A DNA stretch of 52,720 nt from Candidatus Andersenbacteria bacterium RIFCSPHIGHO2_02_FULL_46_16. Its GTDB lineage: Bacteria > Patescibacteriota > Andersenbacteria > UBA10190. Below the pieces are notes generated by a model. The model ran no database searches and had not been told where the DNA came from. It saw only the letters and a program-made list of their open reading frames with translations. Position numbers and translations under genes: made by a program. Where the stretch lies: assembly GCA_001817065.1 (NCBI GenBank), contig MHHQ01000020.1, positions 1-52,720 of the forward strand, written 5' to 3'. Shown here piece after piece: positions 47,933 to 52,720 of this stretch (the stretch's first letter is position 1; each line of letters begins with the position of its first letter).

Positions 47933-50284
47933 CTAGTCCAACTCAAGATCACCCAAAGATGAGATCATGGGGAGCAAAATGGGGGCAGTTGCTCGAGTAA
48001 ATGTCCCGATTTGTTTGTAGATTGTACCTTCCTCAACCTCGCCACTATCAGCATCACTCTGATGCTCGAAATGCTCCAATATAGCGATCCCAATCAGAAC
48101 TAGACCAAACTTGAAGCGAGCCTCGAGTATTTTAGAGTCAATCTTAGTATTTACCTTAATCTCTGATTTAAGATGCACGTTATCCATATTGACGAAGAAG
48201 TCGTATCCACCTTGACCGTCATCCTTTACCTGCAAAGCAGTTCGCTCATCAAATCCTTGTCTTTCCCAATCGTCATGCCTGATTTCCACAATGTTTGGTA
48301 GAGCGAGCCGTGAAGGACTCTTGTGATCTTTGCCAGTTTGGTTGCTTGCTGGATCTTTCCTTTCTCCGGGTTCGCCACCGCCACCCTTTACCGGTGGAGC
48401 CACCCGAATAAAAAATGCCTCTCCCAATGGATCAACTTTTGAGATGTCACTTATTCCAGCTTCAACTTCTAAGACGGAACCTACACTTGATCCCTTTGGT
48501 AACTGTGCAGTCAGAGTGGCTGTGCCATTCCACAAATTAAGGGAATAATCTTCAACTATGGAGCCGTTGATGGTCAGAGAGAAGTCTCCCGGATCTTTGT
48601 CTCGGTTGAAATAGTCATTTTCAGCATCAGTCTCAAACTGCACCCGGAACTTCCGGTTTTGTGGACACTGTTTTGGGTTCTTTTCTGTATGACGCTTGGT
48701 CAGCTTGAAGTATGTTGGATACCTTTTCCCTTCGAAGTCGTCCTGCGCTGCAACATCAGTAAAGTTGAATGGATTTTTCAATCTAGTGCCAGTGACAAAT
48801 AGTGAAGCAAGTGATGGAGATTTCTTGATGATATTCTCGAGCATCTCCGCCAGAGGTTTTTGATCCTGCAGTCTATTTTCCACTTCTTCCCGCCTCCGTC
48901 GCTCACGGAGATCACGCAGCCCTTGATGGTTTTTTATCAAATCCTCAAGCTGTCGCTCAATGTCTGCTTTGAGACTCCCTTCTCGCAAGCGATCACGGCT
49001 GTTCATAAACAAATCCTCTCTTGCTCGACCTTCAAAGTTGGAGCAGTCAATCATAATTAAAATGCTGTCTGATAGGTACGACATCCCGACTGATTTTCTA
49101 TCAAAGAACTGGCTTGGAAGAAATCCGTGGGCTTGGCCATTAACGCTGAAAATAACTCCTTCATTCTTCGAGTAGTTCTCGCGCTGTCCTTTCCTGAATG
49201 CGTAAATACGCACATCCATTTTCTGGCCAAGAGCAGTGATTTCAGCAGAGCTTGGAAAGCCAGGCTCAAGATTATCTCTCTTGTCCTCATCTAGTCGTAC
49301 AGACAAACCGGACAGCACAGCGTGTTGCGTATGTGCGGAATATCCTTCACGCCGCTCAAATAGAGTGACTGGCAAAGCAATGCCGGGTAGCAGTAGCGAT
49401 AGGCGATAGTAGGGGTCGAGTTTGATTGTGGTTCTAAAGCCCTTGAGTTGATATTCGTACAGCTTAATAAGAGTGCCGTACTCCCACGTCTGCCCATAAG
49501 GATCGGGGTATTCACCGGGCAGTAGTGAAAGACTAGCGGCACTGAATGACATAATTTTTCCGCTGGGCGCCAAGTATCTAAACGTCGAGCTTCTCATACC
49601 ACTTTTAGTATCGGGATCCTCACGGCGGACAACAGTAAAGCCCCACAGTTCTCTGTCGTCATCCTTCTCATTCCTAGCGATCCTTGGATCCCTCCGAGAA
49701 ATTATGAGTTGCATGTTGTGGTTCTTGCTGCAAAATTGAAGCGCTCCCGTTCCCCCCATGTTGAACTTCCCCTGTACGAATGGGATCTTGAGCTTGTTAG
49801 ACTTGTTAAGAGACAGTAGTGTTTCGGGCATCCTACTAGGCGATTGTCCCTCTCCATGATCAATGATGCTGTAACATGGGTCGCCTTTCTTTCCGGTTGC
49901 AACAACAAGTATTTTTTGCGCCAGATCTGCTCGCTGACTCGAACCAATGCTCGAAAGTTTCCCATCATATATTCCAAAAAAGTCACGCTGCGCTATCTCT
50001 ATGGATCCCGGGGCATCCTTTCCATCCGCTTTAATACCTCGCCCAAGGCACTCTCTCATTAGGACAGCATCGACGGAGTTTACGATCTTTTCGACAAGAG
50101 CAGTGTCAGCGCTACTTTGCTGGTTGCCTATGGTTGAGAAGTTGTTCGGATTATTGCCATAATCCCTCCATGACGATGGATCATCCCAATAACCTGCCTT
50201 CTCCAAAATACTAACAACCTTTTTTTCACTCTCTGCTTGAGCGAGCGATATACAAAGCTGTTTGAGGGCGCTATTAGTCATCAC
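47933..50284 (-). CDS. Large MORC/Hsp90-like GHKL ATPase
   Basis: 783 residues. The N-terminal GHKL fold is clear: N-box TALVEKIVNSVDAVLMRE (E65, N69, D72), G1 box YSIIDHGEGQSP (D142, G144, G146), and lid/G2 GKFNMGGTGALQF (G172, G177-G180). An S5-like transducer region follows (about 230-440), then a charged coiled coil (LRDLRERRRREEVENRLQDQ, about 460-490), a beta-rich module and a C-terminal helix. Prokaryotic MORC/MutL-like ATPases of this type are known from restriction and other conflict systems (Iyer, Abhiman and Aravind). Likely the sensor or clamp of the operon. Its ATG overlaps the stop of the 74-aa gene. Confidence 0.8.
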   Translation of the reverse strand: MMTNSALKQLCISLAQAESEKKVVSILEKAGYWDDPSSWRDYGNNPNNFSTIGNQQSSADTALVEKIVNSVDAVLMRECLGRGIKADGKDAPGSIEIAQRDFFGIYDGKLSSIGSSQRADLAQKILVVATGKKGDPCYSIIDHGEGQSPSRMPETLLSLNKSNKLKIPFVQGKFNMGGTGALQFCSKNHNMQLIISRRDPRIARNEKDDDRELWGFTVVRREDPDTKSGMRSSTFRYLAPSGKIMSFSAASLSLLPGEYPDPYGQTWEYGTLIKLYEYQLKGFRTTIKLDPYYRLSLLLPGIALPVTLFERREGYSAHTQHAVLSGLSVRLDEDKRDNLEPGFPSSAEITALGQKMDVRIYAFRKGQRENYSKNEGVIFSVNGQAHGFLPSQFFDRKSVGMSYLSDSILIMIDCSNFEGRAREDLFMNSRDRLREGSLKADIERQLEDLIKNHQGLRDLRERRRREEVENRLQDQKPLAEMLENIIKKSPSLASLFVTGTRLKNPFNFTDVAAQDDFEGKRYPTYFKLTKRHTEKNPKQCPQNRKFRVQFETDAENDYFNRDKDPGDFSLTINGSIVEDYSLNLWNGTATLTAQLPKGSSVGSVLEVEAGISDISKVDPLGEAFFIRVAPPVKGGGGEPGERKDPASNQTGKDHKSPSRLALPNIVEIRHDDWERQGFDERTALQVKDDGQGGYDFFVNMDNVHLKSEIKVNTKIDSKILEARFKFGLVLIGIAILEHFEHQSDADSGEVEEGTIYKQIGTFTRATAPILLPMISSLGDLELD

Positions 50285-50505
50285 AATCGGAACTCCTTAT
50301 TCTCCGGGAAGTAAAACTTTGATTTTACTTCTTTCGTCTTGCGCTCAATTTCAGCAAAAATCTTTTGTATTTCATCCTCGGTATAGCCATACACGCTGCG
50401 GTTGGCACAGTTACCAAGTACCCGAAGGCGATTTAGAATATCGTTGGTTCGCTTGGTGGCGAGTCGCTTGAACCTTTCCTGCTTGGGACTCATATTTTTT
50501 GTCAT
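50281..50505 (-). CDS. 74-aa helical protein, first gene of the defence-like operon
   Basis: Mostly helical and basic: SPKQERFKRLATKRTNDILN, RLRVLGNCANRSVYGYTEDE, IQKIFAEIERKTKEVKSKF. No named domain. I have the impression that the NCANRSxYxYTxxDxxKIF pattern recurs beside GHKL ATPases, but cannot check. It overlaps the ATPase gene by 4 nt (ATGA), which implies translational coupling. It may be a regulator, adaptor or antitoxin-like partner. Confidence 0.7.
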   Translation of the reverse strand: MTKNMSPKQERFKRLATKRTNDILNRLRVLGNCANRSVYGYTEDEIQKIFAEIERKTKEVKSKFYFPENKEFRL

Positions 50506-50538
50506 CTTACTTTTTATGGTAAATAGTTAAACATATAA

Positions 50539-50567
50539 TATATAATTCAACCTATTATTATAGTCAA
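50539..50567 (-). promoter_or_regulatory. Promoter of the defence-like operon
   Basis: Minus strand TTGACT (50567-50562), 17 bp, TATATA (50544-50539), 33 nt before the ATG at 50505. The whole area is very AT-rich. Confidence 0.6.
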
Positions 50568-50650
50568 CAGTATTTATCATAATAGTCATTTTTCTACCAA
50601 AATCTGATATAATGCAGGATGGACTATGAACAGCAAACGCAAAAGAACTT

Positions 50651-50658
50651 CTAATGGG
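50651..50658 (+). repeat. Left target-site duplication, CTAATGGG
   Basis: Identical to 51690-51697 on the other side of the insertion element; 8 bp is within the range of IS982 elements. Confidence 0.85.
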
Positions 50659-51689
50659 CTGTGAATTACGAAACTCCATTTTACTTACAAAATCTGCTAA
50701 CATAACAAAAGACACCGTAAGGTGTCTTTTGTAAACAATGCATCCTTCAATATGCACTCACTAGTTTATGACAAGTTGAAGCACATTGTCACCCAATTAT
50801 TCCAACAATTCAAGCTTACCTCACCAACGCCGGTAAGCGGTCGACCAAAAAAGATCTCTGACATTAATGCCGTCACCTTATCCCTGTACAAACAACACAG
50901 TACCCGCGCCACCAAGAAATCCGTCTACGATGACTTCAAAACCGAACTGAAATGTTCCTACAAAACCTTAGTCGTCGCCATCAACCGCGCCGCCTTGCTG
51001 ACGCTCCGGATCCTGCTCATCCTGATGCGCCTTGGTAAGAAACAAGCCCACCCGGTCAAGTATACCGACGCCACCGACTTACCTGTCTGTTTGAAAAAGA
51101 ATGCTGATGACCACCGTACGATGGCTGGCTTAGCGCAACTGGGAAAAAGCTCAAAAGGCTGGTTCTTTGGCCTAAAACTGACTATGACGCGCGATCACGC
51201 TGGCCGGCTGCTGGGCCTTGGATTCACTCAGCCAGGTGTTAATGACCGCGACATCTTCCGTTCCATCAACCAGGATATCTATGGCCTGATCATTGCGGAC
51301 GCGGGGTACGTGTCCAAGCAGCTGGAGCGGGACATGCACATCGAGGGGAAACGATGGACGATGATCCGTCCCTACAAAACGATGAAGAAACTGGCGACAG
51401 ACTGGCAGCTTAAGTTGTACGAAGGGCGCTTTAGGATTGAGTTTGACTTTCGTAACCTGAAACTTTTTCATGGGCTGATCACCTCGCTGCCCCGATCAGT
51501 TAACGGCTACCTGGCGAACTACCTGCACGCGCTGCTGTCGTACGTGCTAACGAAGTAAAAAGACAAACAAATAAAACTAACAGGCGTTGGATTGAGTGAC
51601 AAATCGTGGGTCGTTGAAAAATTCCCAAAGACCGGGTGAGTTTGGTTATGGGTAAATAATATGAATAAATTTAGTTTCGTAATTCACAG
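50659..51689 (+). mobile_element. IS982-family insertion sequence, complete
   Basis: 1031 bp with perfect 17-bp terminal inverted repeats, CTGTGAATTACGAAACT (50659-50675) and its complement (51673-51689), one transposase gene, and an 8-bp target duplication. Near the left end a perfect 12-bp hairpin ACAAAAGACACC/GGTGTCTTTTGT (50705-50732) may stop outside transcription from entering the transposase gene. Apparently intact and recent. Confidence 0.92.
50752..51558 (+). CDS. IS982-family DDE transposase
   Basis: 268 residues from the ATG at 50752. An N-terminal basic helical part (SGRPKKISDINAVTL) is followed by the DDE core: first Asp in KYTDATDLPVC, the GLAQLGKSSKGWFFGLKL strand typical of IS982, second Asp in LIIADAGYVSKQLE, and Glu in YEGRFRIEFDFRNLK. 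A GTG at 50722 would extend it into the left hairpin and is less likely. No frameshift or truncation, so it should be active. Confidence 0.93.
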   Translation: MHSLVYDKLKHIVTQLFQQFKLTSPTPVSGRPKKISDINAVTLSLYKQHSTRATKKSVYDDFKTELKCSYKTLVVAINRAALLTLRILLILMRLGKKQAHPVKYTDATDLPVCLKKNADDHRTMAGLAQLGKSSKGWFFGLKLTMTRDHAGRLLGLGFTQPGVNDRDIFRSINQDIYGLIIADAGYVSKQLERDMHIEGKRWTMIRPYKTMKKLATDWQLKLYEGRFRIEFDFRNLKLFHGLITSLPRSVNGYLANYLHALLSYVLTK

Positions 51690-51697
51690 CTAATGGG
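51690..51697 (+). repeat. Right target-site duplication, CTAATGGG
   Basis: Exact copy of 50651-50658; joins in frame with the 3' part of the interrupted HTH gene. Confidence 0.85.
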
Positions 51698-51895
51698 GTC
51701 AAAGGCACTGTTATTAAGAGGCATAGTAAGGTGCTGCAAAAAATGTCGGTAAATGTCGGCAAAAAGGGTAGAAACAGCATCTCTCAAGCTGCCCGGGATA
51801 CCGGTTACTCTGAATCCTACGTTCGCTCCGGCCGGTTACAGAAAATAGAGGATATAAATAATTTATTTATAACCTACAATTCTTCTAATAAGTAA

Positions 51896-52141
51896 TATTT
51901 GAGTTGCTTCTTAAGGAAACGCCTTCCGGCACCACTTTTAAGATAGCGTGCCCCGCAAAATGGCTGTGGCCATCGCGGAGCTGCGAAAAAATCTCTTGTA
52001 CGGCCCGTCGCGTGAGATCTTGGCTTTGGCAAGATTTTACGCGGTCCGCCTTCGTGGAGCATGTTAGAATCTTATTACAGCAAGTAACTGGAGAACTGGC
52101 AATACCAACAATCGGAGGCACTAATATGATAAAATGAGATT
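51896..52141. other. 246-nt gap before the toxin gene
   Basis: It holds a GC-richer stretch (about 51950-52060) whose frames contain short protein-like pieces, for example a 35-codon ORF from 51960 (MAVAIAELRKNLLYGPSREI...). It might be the remains of an antitoxin gene, but nothing is convincing. Confidence 0.3.
52127..52135 (+). promoter_or_regulatory. Extended -10 (TGATAAAAT) of the PemK-like gene
   Basis: TG-A-TAAAAT ends 6 nt before the ATG at 52142; leaderless arrangement as for the NYN gene. No clear -35. Confidence 0.5.
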
Positions 52142-52540
52142 ATGGTTCACAAAAAGGATTTTGATAATTGGAATGAGAAAAAGAAACAACTTCATGCTAC
52201 CAGTCCAAAGGTCTATTTTCACGAAAGGGAAGTGTGGTGGTGTTCGTTAGGTATTAATATTGGTTTTGAACAAGATGGAAAAAGTGATAAATTTTCTCGT
52301 CCAGTTGTCATTCTAAAGACGTACAGCATTAACGCCGCTTTGGTAGTCCCACTCACGACGAGAGACAAAAAGGGAGCCTACTATTTTGATCTAGGTAAGA
52401 TAGGCGGAAAAGATGCGAAGGCAGTGCTTTCGCAAATACGCTTTATCGACAAACGGCGTTTAATCAAGAAGCTTGATGTAGTAAATAAGGACTTGTTTGA
52501 GAAACTTAAGTCGGCAATCATACAAATAAATCTTTCCTGA
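52142..52540 (+). CDS. PemK/MazF-type toxin
   Basis: 132 residues. After a basic N-terminal helix (DFDNWNEKKKQLHAT) comes the CcdB/MazF-like barrel: FHEREVWWCSLGINIGFEQDG, KFSRPVVILKTYS, ALVVPLTTRD and AVLSQIRFIDKRRLIKKL. MazF/PemK toxins are mRNA endoribonucleases. The longer N-terminus and WWCSLGxNIGxEQDGK form are typical of CPR relatives. No antitoxin gene is adjacent on either side, so it may be an orphan, have an unlinked partner, or have lost it. Confidence 0.85.
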   Translation: MVHKKDFDNWNEKKKQLHATSPKVYFHEREVWWCSLGINIGFEQDGKSDKFSRPVVILKTYSINAALVVPLTTRDKKGAYYFDLGKIGGKDAKAVLSQIRFIDKRRLIKKLDVVNKDLFEKLKSAIIQINLS

Positions 52541-52549
52541 AAATAATTT

Positions 52550-52568
52550 GCCCCGCTAAAAGCGGGGC
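52550..52568. terminator. Hairpin after the PemK-like gene
   Basis: Perfect GCCCCGCT / AGCGGGGC stem, 9 nt after the stop. No T run follows on the plus strand, so termination would be weak. Confidence 0.45.
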
Positions 52569-52699
52569 GAGGCCGAAGCCATTTGTAGTTACCATTATAT
52601 ACTCGCGCTGACACTTGTCAATAGTTATATGTGTAACCGCTCACCGGTTAAGGAAGTGGTAGAATAGAAGCAACGGTAAAAACAAACACTAAGACAAAT

Positions 52700-52720
52700 A
52701 TGACCCAGCGACTTTCAACA
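52700..52720 (+). CDS. Start of a gene cut by the window end
   Basis: ATG at 52700 followed by MTQRLST in frame to the end. An extended -10-like TGGTAGAAT (about 52656-52664) lies upstream. Too short to identify. Confidence 0.3.

Larger units (their letters stand above)
50626..51895 (+). pseudogene. Small HTH gene split by an IS982 insertion
   Basis: Removing 50659-51697 (element plus one target copy) restores a single frame: 11 codons (MNSKRKRTSNG, 50626-50658) joined to 65 codons (VKGTVIKRHSKVLQKMSVNV..., 51698-51892) and TAA at 51893. The 76-residue product has a helix-turn-helix ISQAARDTGYSESYVRSGRL of the type found in phage terminase small subunits and related DNA binders. A TATAAT box (50608-50613) sits 12 nt before its ATG. 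Lost function is recent, since no other damage is visible. Confidence 0.75.

Noticed and set aside
51874-52121. Minus-strand ORFs before the PemK-like gene as possible antitoxin
   Set aside because: On the opposite strand, overlapping the rebuilt HTH gene, and without antitoxin-like motifs.

Overview
The window reads as a chromosomal segment of a Candidate Phyla Radiation (Patescibacteria) bacterium, most like the Parcubacteria/Microgenomates side. The reasons are short intergenic gaps, few Shine-Dalgarno sequences, several promoters whose -10 box ends 6-9 nt before the ATG (leaderless genes), a compact ThrS without a TGS domain, a short EF-Ts, CPR-type membrane-anchored proteins of unknown function beside core genes, and a standard genetic code (TGA used as stop). 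rplA and rplY are present. The phylum is an inference, not a measurement.

Region 1 (1-2160): a proline-rich membrane protein and a GT39-like membrane glycosyltransferase stand directly before a 50-codon remnant of the 3' end of pheT, so a rearrangement joint lies near 2004. Region 2 (2383-13165): gyrB carrying a 482-residue intein with an HNH endonuclease, a 2-Cys peroxiredoxin, secE-nusG-rplK-rplA, a deoxypyrimidine nucleotide group (tmk, a tmk paralogue with a ruined P-loop, dut, dcd) and gatB. Region 3 (13350-25980): a 51-aa SD-led ORF, miaA, thrS, a baseplate-J-like anchored protein, dnaE, a membrane protein with rodA, a zinc-ribbon protein and rplY. Region 4 (25980-33870): a hairpin-rich gap, a C-terminally truncated prmC, prfA, rpmE, divergent rpsB-tsf, a TPR protein and small membrane proteins. 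Region 5 (33875-40600): a complete F1Fo ATP synthase operon atpI/Z-B-E-F-H-A-G-D-C on the minus strand.

Region 6 (40900-52720) is accessory. It holds a minimal beta-carbonic-anhydrase-like gene, then single genes or gene pairs (a small helical protein plus a DUF5674-like protein; a Cys-rich anchored protein; a PurM homologue; a frameshifted NYN-domain protein) separated by copies of one repeat, called R here. Three copies are exactly 174 bp with TCCAAA/TTTGGA ends, one is truncated and one is a 53-bp deletion form. On the minus strand each gene is followed by its own R copy, as in a cassette array, but no integrase is visible. The last unit is a tight four-gene operon (74-aa protein, 783-aa MORC/Hsp90-like GHKL ATPase, SIR2 NADase-like protein, DUF4365-like nuclease-fold protein) with a good sigma-70-type promoter. 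It is the best candidate here for an undescribed anti-phage system. Beyond it an IS982-family element with a perfect 8-bp target duplication splits a small HTH gene, followed by a PemK/MazF-type toxin without a visible antitoxin.

Several families of structured repeats are scattered through the window: AT-rich CAAAT inverted repeats, a GC-rich multi-stem element in three copies whose closing stem covaries, and long single hairpins. No rRNA, tRNA or CRISPR array was seen.
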